From JAQGLW01 sp035995725 (lineage in GTDB: Bacteria; Pseudomonadota; Gammaproteobacteria; Burkholderiales; Burkholderiaceae_D): a DNA stretch of 17,701 nt. This document shows positions 1 through 6,597 of this stretch, piece after piece (the stretch's first letter is position 1; every line of letters starts with the position of its first letter). The notes beneath the pieces are model-generated. The model did no database searches and was not told where the DNA came from. It saw only the letters and a program-made list of their open reading frames with translations. The DNA lies in assembly GCA_035995725.1 (NCBI GenBank), contig DASYKE010000115.1:1-17701 (forward strand), written 5' to 3'. The position numbers and the translations under genes were made by a program.

Positions 1-66
1 GCCAACGCCACAGCCCATCACCGGACGCCAACTGCTGCACCGCTGCATTGCACGGCCAGCAGGGAC

Positions 67-909
67 ATGGCGCGGCAGGATCGCGCGTTCTGTATCGACA
101 TCGGCCGGCGTGCGGTCCGCAGCTTGTATGCCGAACTCACGTTGTATCCAAAGCCGGGACTGGTATCTCTGGTCGATAATGGCAGCCACGACGACATGAC
201 GGCCGTGACCTTCATGCGCAGCCTGTTCTCGCTGCGGCATTATTTTATTCGCATCACCGATGCGGGGATGAATGATGCGCCGTTTTCCGTTCTCAAGGGT
301 CTGGGCCTCGAAGCGGAACGGCGGATGTTGTTAGCCACCAATGGGATCAATACCCATCGCGGAGCAATTTTTTGTCTGGGGCTGTTGTGTGCAGCGATCG
401 GACGATGCCGGGCACGGCGCATTGCATTGTCCGCAGTGGACATCCGTGCCGAACTGCTGACTCGATGGGGCGATGCATTGGCCGAACATATGCAATCGGC
501 CGAGCCTGATTCGCACGGCCTGCGGGTAGCAGCGCTTCACTCTGTCAGCGGGGCGCGGGAAGAGGCAACGCTGGGATTGCCGTCGCTGTTCGAAGTGGCA
601 CTGCCGGCATTTGAGAAAACCCTGGATGCCGGTCGCGGCTGGAACAACGCATGTATCGATGCCTTGTTTTCATTGATGTCGCATATTAGCGACATCAATG
701 TCTATCATAGAGCGGGGGTGGAAGGAGCTGTCACGGTGAAGCTCCATGCGCAACGGTTCCTGTCTCTCGGCGCCACCGGACATCCGGAATGGAAGGCGTA
801 CGCTATCGAATGCCATCGCATTTTCGTTGATCAAAACTTGTCGCCGGGCGGCGCGGCAGATTTACTGGCAGCCACATGTCTGATTCATGAGGTGATAACA
901 TGTTGTTAA
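67..909 (+). CDS. mdcB: Triphosphoribosyl-dephospho-CoA synthase MdcB (malonate decarboxylase cofactor synthesis)
   Basis: MdcB/CitG-family enzyme. The family joins ATP and dephospho-CoA to make 2'-(5''-triphosphoribosyl)-3'-dephospho-CoA, the precursor of the prosthetic group that MdcG attaches to the malonate decarboxylase acyl carrier protein MdcC. Visible family motifs are KPGLVS (residues 29-34), DNGSHDDM (37-44), TNGINTHRGAIF (91-102) and SPGGAADLLA (259-268). The protein is cytoplasmic and the 280-residue length fits the family. The start is uncertain: the reading frame stays open to the left edge of the window, and AGGGA lies only one base before this ATG, so translation may begin upstream. 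mdcH, two genes downstream on the same strand, supports the mdc assignment over CitG. Identity is confident; the 5' end is not. Confidence 0.9.
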   Translation: MARQDRAFCIDIGRRAVRSLYAELTLYPKPGLVSLVDNGSHDDMTAVTFMRSLFSLRHYFIRITDAGMNDAPFSVLKGLGLEAERRMLLATNGINTHRGAIFCLGLLCAAIGRCRARRIALSAVDIRAELLTRWGDALAEHMQSAEPDSHGLRVAALHSVSGAREEATLGLPSLFEVALPAFEKTLDAGRGWNNACIDALFSLMSHISDINVYHRAGVEGAVTVKLHAQRFLSLGATGHPEWKAYAIECHRIFVDQNLSPGGAADLLAATCLIHEVITCC

Positions 910-967
910 AAAACAAATAAAAGGAGAAGTTCCGCCGGCCAACTGATAAAATGTTATAAGGCAACCA

Positions 968-2134
968 ATGAAAAGGATGAGCATGAGAGCGTTTCAAAAA
1001 TCGTGCAGCAGTATCGCTGCCGTCGCTGTTTTGTTTGGAATGTTTTTTCCTGTCCTGGCACGCGCAGAGCCGGGCATTACGTCAAACAAGATCATCATAG
1101 GCCAGTCCGCAGCTTTCACCGGTTCGCCGTCCGAAGAAGTCAGGCAGGCAACGGCAGGGGCGATTATCTATTTCGACCGTGTGAATGAGCAGGGGGGGAT
1201 ATTCGGACGAAAAATCATCCTGGAGTCGCTCGATGATGGTTTCGAACCGAAGCGCACGGTTGAAAACACCAAGAAATTACTGAGTGAAAAAAATGCCTTC
1301 GCGCTGTTTCTGTATCGTGGCACGCCGACCACCGAGGCGATTCTTCCACTGATTCGGGATGCAAAGGTCCCCCTCATTGCCCCCGTTACCGGTGCCTCCT
1401 TATTCCACGAACCCATGTCGCGTTATCTTTTCAATGTCCGTCCAAAATATCGTGATGAAGTGCGGCTGGCGGTACGGCAGCTTTCGACGATGGGCATGCA
1501 ACGGCTTGCTATCCTGGCCTCGGACGACTCATTTGGAGCAGATGCGCTGGAAGGGTTGAAGTCGGCAGTCAAGGAATATAAACTGCCCGAACCGACAGTG
1601 GCAAAATACGACCGTACCACCGGGGTGGTGGATGGAGCCGTCACGACAATACTTGCGGCGCAACCTCAGGCAGTGTTGATGTTCTGCACACCTAAACCCT
1701 GCGATGTGTTCGTCAAGCAGTTTCGAAAACAGGGCGGCCTGGTACCGTTATTTACTTTATCGAATCTCAGTTCAAGGCCTTTTTTTCAGGGCCTCGGTGA
1801 CTACGCGCGCGGATTGGGTATAACGCAGGCTTTCCCTAATCCAAGAAATACCACCATTCCCATATCAAAAGAGTTTCAGGACATGCTGAAGGTCAAGGCC
1901 GATCTTTCCGAGTCTTATCCGGCACTCGAAGGATTCGTTTCAGCCAAGGTATTGGTCGAAGGTCTGCGCAAAGCCGGCCCTCATCCGACGCGAGAAGGAT
2001 TGGTGGCTGCATTGGAGAGTCTCAAGGGGTTTGACCTCGGCGGTATCAATTTGAATTTCAGCCCCACGAGTCGCGATGGGTCCGATTTCATCGAGTTGAC
2101 GGTCATTGGAAGAAATGGGACGGTGGTCCGTTAG
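968..2134 (+). CDS. ABC transporter substrate-binding protein, branched-chain amino acid type (Peripla_BP_6)
   Basis: Secreted periplasmic binding protein of the LivK-like family. Residues 1-33 form a Sec signal peptide (basic start, hydrophobic core, ARA|EP cleavage site). The mature part begins with the typical strand IIIGQSAAFTGS, followed by the GAIIYFDRVNEQGGIFGRKI region usual for these receptors. Two cysteines (C240, C245, in CTPKPC) could form a disulfide. AAGG sits 6 bases before the ATG at 968; an equally good AGGA precedes an in-frame ATG at 983, which would give a shorter but still functional signal peptide. The gene lies 58 bases after mdcB and 15 before mdcH on the same strand, so it is probably part of the malonate operon. 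No permease or ATPase gene of its own is in view. The ligand is unknown; malonate or a related acid is inferred from context only. Confidence 0.88.
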   Translation: MKRMSMRAFQKSCSSIAAVAVLFGMFFPVLARAEPGITSNKIIIGQSAAFTGSPSEEVRQATAGAIIYFDRVNEQGGIFGRKIILESLDDGFEPKRTVENTKKLLSEKNAFALFLYRGTPTTEAILPLIRDAKVPLIAPVTGASLFHEPMSRYLFNVRPKYRDEVRLAVRQLSTMGMQRLAILASDDSFGADALEGLKSAVKEYKLPEPTVAKYDRTTGVVDGAVTTILAAQPQAVLMFCTPKPCDVFVKQFRKQGGLVPLFTLSNLSSRPFFQGLGDYARGLGITQAFPNPRNTTIPISKEFQDMLKVKADLSESYPALEGFVSAKVLVEGLRKAGPHPTREGLVAALESLKGFDLGGINLNFSPTSRDGSDFIELTVIGRNGTVVR

Positions 2135-2149
2135 CCGGGATGCTGCGCC

Positions 2150-3082
2150 ATGACAAAGCGCCTGGCGGTTCTGTGTCCCGGTCAAGGCGGGCAGCACCAA
2201 CAGATGTTCGATCTGGCGCGTACCGATGGGCATGCAGGAACTCTGCTTGACCAGTGGAGGCTCGAGTCAAGACTAGGCATGCCGCTGGCTGATGCTCTTG
2301 CCGACGGTGCGCTGCTATTTTCCAACGCGATGGCGCAACCGCTGATTGTCGCCGCCACGCTGGCAACCTGGCAAGCACTCAAGAATCGCCTGCCCTTACC
2401 GACGCTGGTCGCAGGTTACAGCGTTGGGGAAGTCGCGTCCTACCATATCGCAGAGGCGATTTCCGCCGAAGATGCAATAGATCTGGCACTGGCGCGGGCG
2501 CGATTGATGGATGGCTGTGCCAGGACAGATCATCAGCAATGCCTTCTTGCCGTTTCCGGGCTGAATGCACAGGTCCTTGGCCCTCTTTTGCAAGATCGTG
2601 AATTGTATGTCGCCATCGAGACGGATGCAGACAGCTTTATCGTGGGCGGCCTCCTCAAGGAGGCGCTGGATATAGAGAAGAGCATTTCTCGTTTGGGGGG
2701 GCGCATCAACTACCTGCCGATTGAAGTTGCTTCCCATACGCCGCTGATGGCGGCTGCGGTTGCGCCTTTTGCAGCCGAACTTGGCCGCCACTCCTTCACC
2801 CATCCGAAGCTTCCTGTCGTATCGGGAATTTCGGCTGTGCTGATTAATCGGAACGATCAGGCAATATCGACCTTGTCGCGCCAGATTGCAGAGAAAATAC
2901 GCTGGGCCGATTGCATGGACACGTGCGCCGAAGCCGGCGTAACCGTCGCACTGGAACTGGGACCGGGGTCGGCCTTATCCCGCATGCTGCAAGCGCGGCA
3001 TCCTGATATTGCATGCCGGTCGGCAGCCGATTTCCGCACGATCAAAGGCATTGCCGCATGGGTCGGACGTCACTTCGATTGA
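2150..3082 (+). CDS. mdcH: Malonate decarboxylase subunit epsilon MdcH (malonyl-CoA:ACP transacylase type)
   Basis: FabD-like acyltransferase. In the mdc system MdcH transfers a malonyl group from malonyl-CoA to the decarboxylase acyl carrier protein, priming it for the catalytic cycle. Seen: GQGGQ (residues 11-15), the nucleophile elbow GYSVGE with Ser91, an Arg at 116/118 matching the carboxylate-binding arginine of FabD, VASHTP with catalytic His196, and ELGPG near the C-terminus. The 310-residue length is normal for MdcH. Only a weak ribosome site (GGGA, about 9 bases) precedes the ATG; the gene starts 15 bases after the solute-binding protein stops, so translational coupling is likely. 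A plain FabD is the alternative, but the neighbouring mdcB and the sequence style favour MdcH. Confidence 0.92.
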   Translation: MTKRLAVLCPGQGGQHQQMFDLARTDGHAGTLLDQWRLESRLGMPLADALADGALLFSNAMAQPLIVAATLATWQALKNRLPLPTLVAGYSVGEVASYHIAEAISAEDAIDLALARARLMDGCARTDHQQCLLAVSGLNAQVLGPLLQDRELYVAIETDADSFIVGGLLKEALDIEKSISRLGGRINYLPIEVASHTPLMAAAVAPFAAELGRHSFTHPKLPVVSGISAVLINRNDQAISTLSRQIAEKIRWADCMDTCAEAGVTVALELGPGSALSRMLQARHPDIACRSAADFRTIKGIAAWVGRHFD

Positions 3083-3199
3083 CAGCGCCTGTTTCTCATG
3101 CATTTTTTGAAATTCAAATGCATCGGCACTGTCAAAACGCCGTCCATGAAAGGCCAGCTATGCAGCCGGCGACGCCGGCCGAATCGGCAATGCTTTCGT

Positions 3200-3230
3200 C
3201 CGGCAATCGGCGAATGCCGGATAATTTTTT
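3200..3230 (+). terminator. Rho-independent terminator of the mdc operon
   Basis: CCGGCA (3200-3205) pairs with TGCCGG (3215-3220) around a 9-base loop and is followed by ATAATTTTTT (3221-3230). It lies about 120 bases after mdcH and before the convergent glsB-like gene, as expected for the end of the operon. Confidence 0.75.
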
Positions 3231-3263
3231 AGAGCATCGATATTACTGAAAAGAATCCGACTG

Positions 3264-3533
3264 TCAGCGTGGAGTGCCGCGACGTACCAGATTCACGATT
3301 GCCAGCAGCACGACGGCACCCAATAGCGAGACCAGCAGCGAGCCGATACTGAAGTCATTCTGGTTAATGGTGCCGGTGCCGAACAATGGCGCAAGCAGCC
3401 ACCCGCCCAACAGCGCACCGACGATGCCGACCACTATATTAAGAAACATTCCTTGTTGCGCATCGGTCTTCATGATCATGCTTGCGATCCAGCCCAGTAT
3501 GCCGCCGACAACTATCCAGATAATAAAGTTCAT
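3264..3533 (-). CDS. GlsB/YeaQ/YmgE family membrane protein (transglycosylase-associated type)
   Basis: Small, very hydrophobic inner-membrane protein of 89 residues with three predicted helices: an N-terminal one (IIWIVVGGILGWIASMIM), a glycine-rich middle one (VVGIVGALLGGWLLAPLF) and a C-terminal one (LLVSLLGAVVLLAIVNLV). The pattern GGILGWIAS...NIVVGIVGALLGGWL is typical of the GlsB/YeaQ/YmgE family, often linked to general or acid stress; biochemical function is unknown. I chose the ATG at 3533 because GGAG (3540-3543) lies 6 bases upstream; the longer frame begins with a TTG that overlaps this site. It is last in a - strand run with the two genes to its right. Confidence 0.88.
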   Translation of the reverse strand: MNFIIWIVVGGILGWIASMIMKTDAQQGMFLNIVVGIVGALLGGWLLAPLFGTGTINQNDFSIGSLLVSLLGAVVLLAIVNLVRRGTPR

Positions 3534-3539
3534 TTTGAT

Positions 3540-3543
3540 CTCC
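3540..3543 (-). promoter_or_regulatory. Ribosome binding site deciding the glsB-like start
   Basis: GGAG on the - strand, 6 bases before the ATG at 3533. It overlaps the in-frame TTG at 3545 and so argues against that longer start. Confidence 0.7.
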
Positions 3544-3586
3544 AAGGTAAGTTAAGGTTAAGGGATTGCCGTAACAGGGCGGTTGC

Positions 3587-3793
3587 CTAGCTACGACGGG
3601 GTAAAGATTCAAGTTCAGCGGGCGATGCACTGGGCGGTAAGTTGCCGCCTTCGTTCTCCCATGTGCTCAATTGCGTCTTGCGCTGCTGGTGCTGCTCCTG
3701 CCGCTGGGCATTTTTACGAGCCGCTCGAACTATTGCCAGCGTGGCCCATCCGGACATGCCCAACGCCAGAAGCAGGCGTTTATTCAAAACCAT
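3587..3793 (-). CDS. Small single-pass membrane protein, function unknown
   Basis: A 68-residue protein. Residues 5-24 form one transmembrane helix or uncleaved anchor (KRLLLALGMSGWATLAIV). A basic, glutamine-rich stretch follows (RAARKNAQRQEQHQQRK), then the motif TWENEGGNLPP and a short hydrophilic tail. From general memory, similar short proteins with a WENEGGNLPP motif occur in Burkholderiales, but I know no function. A very strong ribosome site (GGAGGG, 3798-3803, 4 bases from the ATG) supports it being real. It lies 36 bases downstream of the DUF2188-like gene and 53 bases upstream of the glsB-like gene, so the three are probably co-transcribed. Confidence 0.75.
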   Translation of the reverse strand: MVLNKRLLLALGMSGWATLAIVRAARKNAQRQEQHQQRKTQLSTWENEGGNLPPSASPAELESLPRRS

Positions 3794-3829
3794 ATTACCC
3801 TCCGTTTGCCGTCGTTTATCTCGATGACG

Positions 3830-4060
3830 CTATGGCTGCTGCGCACTCTGGCTTCCCGGTGATGCTGGCTTGCCTTCATCCAGCAGCATAACTGTCGACT
3901 TTTCCTTGGTCATGGCCAGCTTGTTGGCATAATCACAGGCATCCTGCCGATCGTCGAATGATGCAAGCGGCTTTTCAAAATCATTCTCCAACACATCCCA
4001 TCGACCATTTTCGCCGCGCGATATGCAAAAGACGACGGCACCTTTCTGATCAAATCCCAT
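3830..4060 (-). CDS. DUF2188-like small protein
   Basis: A 76-residue cytoplasmic protein with no signal peptide or membrane helix. The layout FCISRGENGRWDVL, then SFDDRQDACDYANKLA, then STVMLLDEG resembles the DUF2188 fold (a strand with Gly-Trp, a helix with Ala residues, a final strand ending in a D-G turn); the assignment comes from pattern only. A strong ribosome site (AAAGGAG, 4067-4073) sits 6 bases before the ATG, and a good promoter lies just upstream. It is first gene of the unit that ends with the glsB-like gene. The C-terminal tail is rich in Ser, Pro and Gln and probably disordered. Function unknown. Confidence 0.75.
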   Translation of the reverse strand: MGFDQKGAVVFCISRGENGRWDVLENDFEKPLASFDDRQDACDYANKLAMTKEKSTVMLLDEGKPASPGSQSAQQP

Positions 4061-4086
4061 GCCTATCTCCTTTCCAAAATATGCTC

Positions 4087-4115
4087 ATCAAAAAAGCATT
4101 GCAAACAGTTGTCAA
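4087..4115 (-). promoter_or_regulatory. Sigma70-type promoter for the small stress operon
   Basis: On the - strand a perfect -35 TTGACA (4110-4115) is followed by a 17-base spacer and a -10 TTTGAT (4087-4092, 4 of 6 consensus). Transcription would start near 4080, giving a leader of about 20 bases before the DUF2188-like gene. Confidence 0.6.
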
Positions 4116-4161
4116 AACTGATTAGGCATGTTTGCAGGCTGCTGGTTCAAGATCAATCTGG

Positions 4162-4647
4162 TTATTTAGATTGCACTGCAGCCACACATTTCTCCTTGTC
4201 GGCGCCGGCCGTTGCTTCGCACTTTTCCAAGGAAACTTTCCTGTCGGCCTTGGCGTCGGCCAGCGCATGTTTTTGCATTGCTTTCGCCTGCTTGATGCAC
4301 ACATTCTTGTCGTTGCCTGTTTTGCTGTCGCACATGGCTTTGGCGACAGCAAAATCAGCATTGGCGATATCGGTTCGCGCTTTTTGTCTGGCTTTGCGGG
4401 TATTCAGATATAGCGCTTCGGCTTCGCCCTTGGCACGGGTCTGCGCCGCCTTGGCTTGCTCGACGCACACATCTTGCACATTTCCATTCAGCACATCGCA
4501 TTTGAGGCGCGCATCTCTGTAATCCGCCGCTGCCTTGTCCGCAGCCGCATAATAAGCGTCTTTCGCTTCCTGGCTGGCTGCGGTTGAAATATTAAAGTAG
4601 CCAACCATGGCTACACTCAATGCAAGACTTGCGAATGTCCTATTCAT
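4162..4647 (-). CDS. Secreted Ala/Lys-rich periplasmic protein with three CX10C repeats
   Basis: A 161-residue protein. Residues 1-24 form a Sec signal peptide (STAA|SQ is a likely cleavage region). The mature part is mostly predicted helix rich in Ala, Lys, Asp and Gln. It contains three cysteine pairs with identical spacing: C50/C61, C106/C117 and C143/C154. The first two sit in the repeated pattern CDxxxGNxxxVCxxQAKA. Six cysteines in a secreted protein suggest three intramolecular disulfides clamping helical hairpins. Proteins of this composition are often annotated 'TolA-like', probably by composition only. The ribosome site is weak. It is upstream of the small stress operon on the same strand, but that operon has its own promoter. 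Function unknown; periplasmic location is inferred from the signal peptide. Confidence 0.8.
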   Translation of the reverse strand: MNRTFASLALSVAMVGYFNISTAASQEAKDAYYAAADKAAADYRDARLKCDVLNGNVQDVCVEQAKAAQTRAKGEAEALYLNTRKARQKARTDIANADFAVAKAMCDSKTGNDKNVCIKQAKAMQKHALADAKADRKVSLEKCEATAGADKEKCVAAVQSK

Positions 4648-5018
4648 GGCGTATTTCTATGTTGACCGTTATAGGCGAAAGTCAAACGCAGTATCGGTTG
4701 CCACGCCGGCGCTGCATTAGCTGCGGAGGCCATAGCTTCTCGCCGGCTTCATTCATATGGCAGTTCGTGGCTTTTCCTTTTCAAGCTTTTAATTCCATGT
4801 ATTAGCAAAAGTGCCATCAGGAATATAGCAATCCGTGGGCCAGCTTTTTAGGTATTTAAAATCAATAAGTTATGAATTTTTAGTTATTGTTTTGTAAATG
4901 TTTCAGAGCCTATTGAAAACAATACAAACGAACTGAACAATTTTTCTGGTAACTCACTTGGTACGAAAATAACTGCGGTGAAATCCAACAATGATGCGGG
5001 TGAATAGTGCACTGCTTA
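4648..5018. other. AT-rich intergenic region, no gene seen
   Basis: 371 bases between two - strand genes. It is clearly more AT-rich than its surroundings around 4840-4930. It probably holds the promoter of the CX10C-repeat gene, but I could not fix one: TTGACT and TATAAC occur close to that ATG without correct spacing. No convincing open frame or terminator seen. Confidence 0.5.
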
Positions 5019-5945
5019 TTACCCGGCAACGTTGCCGGGAACAGAAGCCCGCGCAGCCGGTCCTGCGGAGGATCGAAGGCTGCCGAACCACAGCGCGAAT
5101 TGACGCGTAAATTCGGCACCGAAGAAAAAAATCTGCGCTGAATAATATACCCACAGCAGCAGGGCCAGGATTGAACCTACCGCGCCATAACTGTTCGCTA
5201 TGCCGCTATTGCCGAGATAAGCGCCAATCACGTACTTGCCCAGACTAAACAAGACTGCGGTGCCGAGCGCACCGATCCATACGTCATGCCAGGACAGGCT
5301 TATTTCCGGTAGCATCTTGTAGATGACCGCAAACAGGCAAGCTATCACGATGAATGAAAACAAGGATGTCACCGGCGTCAAAATAAAGCTCGCTTCACTC
5401 CATAGGCCGCCCCAGTAGCGCTCCAAAACTGCCAATCCGGCGTTGATGACGAGAGAAACAAGCAACAGAAAAGCCAATACCAGCACCAAGCCGAAAGAGA
5501 GCAAGCGGGTGCGAAGAACGCCTATCAATCCAGCTTTACGGGCGGGCGGGACATGCCATATTTCATCAAGGCTATCTTTTAGTTCGGCAAAGGCGGTAGT
5601 CGCTCCGACTAGCAGGAATAAGGTTGCAACCATGGTCGCAATGCGCCCATCGTCGGGATTGCGTGCGCCGGCAAGCAGCGACTCAATTGCTTGAGCGCCG
5701 CTGGGACCGACCAGGTCGGCGAGCTGTGAAAATATTTCTCCCTGTGCCGCCTGCGTGCCGAAGACCGCACCGGCAATTGCGATTACCAGCACTAATATCG
5801 GCGCCATGGAAAACAAAGTATAAAACGCGAGTGCAGCACCCTTGCTTGCGGCACGCTGCGCGATCCACTCTTCGATTGAACCCACGAATATGATGCGCAA
5901 CCGTCTCCAAATCGAAAGCGGTTCGGTGGCGCGGGGTTCATTCAT
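5019..5945 (-). CDS. yihY: YihY/virulence factor BrkB family inner-membrane protein
   Basis: A 308-residue integral membrane protein of the YihY/BrkB family (formerly mislabelled RNase BN). The family signature near the N-terminus, SKGAALAFYTLFSMAPILVLVIAI, is present, followed by further hydrophobic segments (ATLFLLVGATTAFAEL, LSFGLVLVLAFLLLVSLVI, TSLFSFIVIACLFAVIY, WIGALGTAVLFSLGKYVIG) and the conserved C-terminal GSILALLLWVYYSAQIFFFGAEFT. About six TM helices are expected. Molecular function is not established; a transport or envelope role is suspected for the family. The start at the ATG of 5945 (MNEPRATEP) is chosen over a TTG 51 bases upstream, though its ribosome site is weak. The last codons encode a perfect 18-bp palindrome. 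Confidence 0.92.
   Translation of the reverse strand: MNEPRATEPLSIWRRLRIIFVGSIEEWIAQRAASKGAALAFYTLFSMAPILVLVIAIAGAVFGTQAAQGEIFSQLADLVGPSGAQAIESLLAGARNPDDGRIATMVATLFLLVGATTAFAELKDSLDEIWHVPPARKAGLIGVLRTRLLSFGLVLVLAFLLLVSLVINAGLAVLERYWGGLWSEASFILTPVTSLFSFIVIACLFAVIYKMLPEISLSWHDVWIGALGTAVLFSLGKYVIGAYLGNSGIANSYGAVGSILALLLWVYYSAQIFFFGAEFTRQFALWFGSLRSSAGPAARASVPGNVAG
5022..5039. repeat. Perfect 18-bp palindrome at the 3' end of yihY
   Basis: CCCGGCAACGTTGCCGGG is self-complementary throughout, encodes the final PGNVAG residues of yihY and touches its TAA stop. There is no T-tract after it on the coding strand. Confidence 0.7.
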
Positions 5946-6425
5946 GATATCGGATGGGCTGAATCTAACGCCTCCCGTCAGCAGGCATCGGAGCAATGGA
6001 CATGTAGCTGTTACAGTACAGCCCTATCGAAAGCGCGCCATACAATTGCCTACCTGTGCAAGGGCACGGAACTGTACCAGCTCCTTCTTATTCAAGAGCA
6101 ATGAAGAAGTGCAGCAGCAAATGATCGAGGAGAGTGAGGAATATGCAATTGCCATGCCGAGCTGTCTTCATCGTTTTGCGGTGAGTATGCATTCAACAAT
6201 CGAATGGCATCCAGGTTCAATTCACGAGAGCGCCTTCAATATTACAACGACAGAGAAAAAGTTCGCAGTTTCGTTATCGCAAAACAGGAACCTTCATCTC
6301 AAGCAATTGTCAATGTGTATCTTGACCTTTGTTTATCGACGCAATGTCGTCAGCAGGAGGTCTCAAGCAAGCGGAAGGCACTGCCGAGGCTGACGGAGGC
6401 ACGTCGCAGTATCCCAAATTCTTTG

Positions 6426-6449
6426 ATGGATTCGTGAACAAGAATCCAT
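6426..6449. repeat. Inverted repeat 1 upstream of the sensor kinase
   Basis: Perfect 8-bp arms ATGGATTC (6426-6433) and GAATCCAT (6442-6449) around an 8-base loop. No T-tract follows. Confidence 0.7.
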
Positions 6450-6466
6450 AGATCGGCGCATTAAAG

Positions 6467-6485
6467 CTTGTTGATCATCAACAAG
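6467..6485. repeat. Inverted repeat 2 upstream of the sensor kinase
   Basis: Arms CTTGTTG (6467-6473) and CAACAAG (6479-6485) around ATCAT. It shares its last G with the next palindrome. Confidence 0.7.
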
Positions 6486-6498
6486 GCAAAATTTTGCC
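6485..6498. repeat. Perfect 14-bp palindrome, possible operator
   Basis: GGCAAAATTTTGCC is fully self-complementary, about 100 bases before the kinase ATG. A very similar sequence (GCAAAATTTGC, 11081-11091) lies upstream of the sigma54-activator operon. A dimeric regulator site is plausible but not proven. Confidence 0.6.
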
Positions 6499-6597
6499 AT
6501 AAGAGTAGGTTAGGCGGAAGCGCTCAGTTTGCTATTTCAGTTATCAGCTCGATACTTGGGCCGTGGCGCTTGGCAACCACTGTTGGGAGTTTAACGA

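Larger units (their letters stand above)
5946..6597. other. Long regulatory gap between divergent genes; three inverted repeats
   Basis: 652 bases between yihY (-) and the histidine kinase (+). Open frames occur (for example 6204-6437, + strand, 77 codons), but they have no convincing ribosome site, no recognisable protein pattern, and run into the hairpins, so I do not call them. The right half holds three consecutive inverted repeats (6426-6498), listed separately. A small inverted repeat GCTGT/ACAGC lies at 6007-6022. Promoters for both genes must lie here, but none is clear. Confidence 0.55.

Noticed and set aside
1..66. C-terminal end of another mdc gene at the left edge
   Set aside because: All three + frames are open here and none shows a family motif; it may equally be the true N-terminus of mdcB.
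4770..4860. TGGCAC...TGC on the - strand as a sigma54 promoter
   Set aside because: Only 7 bases separate GG from GC, whereas 10 are needed.
5842..6437. Frames of 183 and 77 codons on the + strand upstream of the kinase
   Set aside because: The first begins antisense to yihY; neither has a ribosome site or recognisable motif, and the second runs into the first hairpin.
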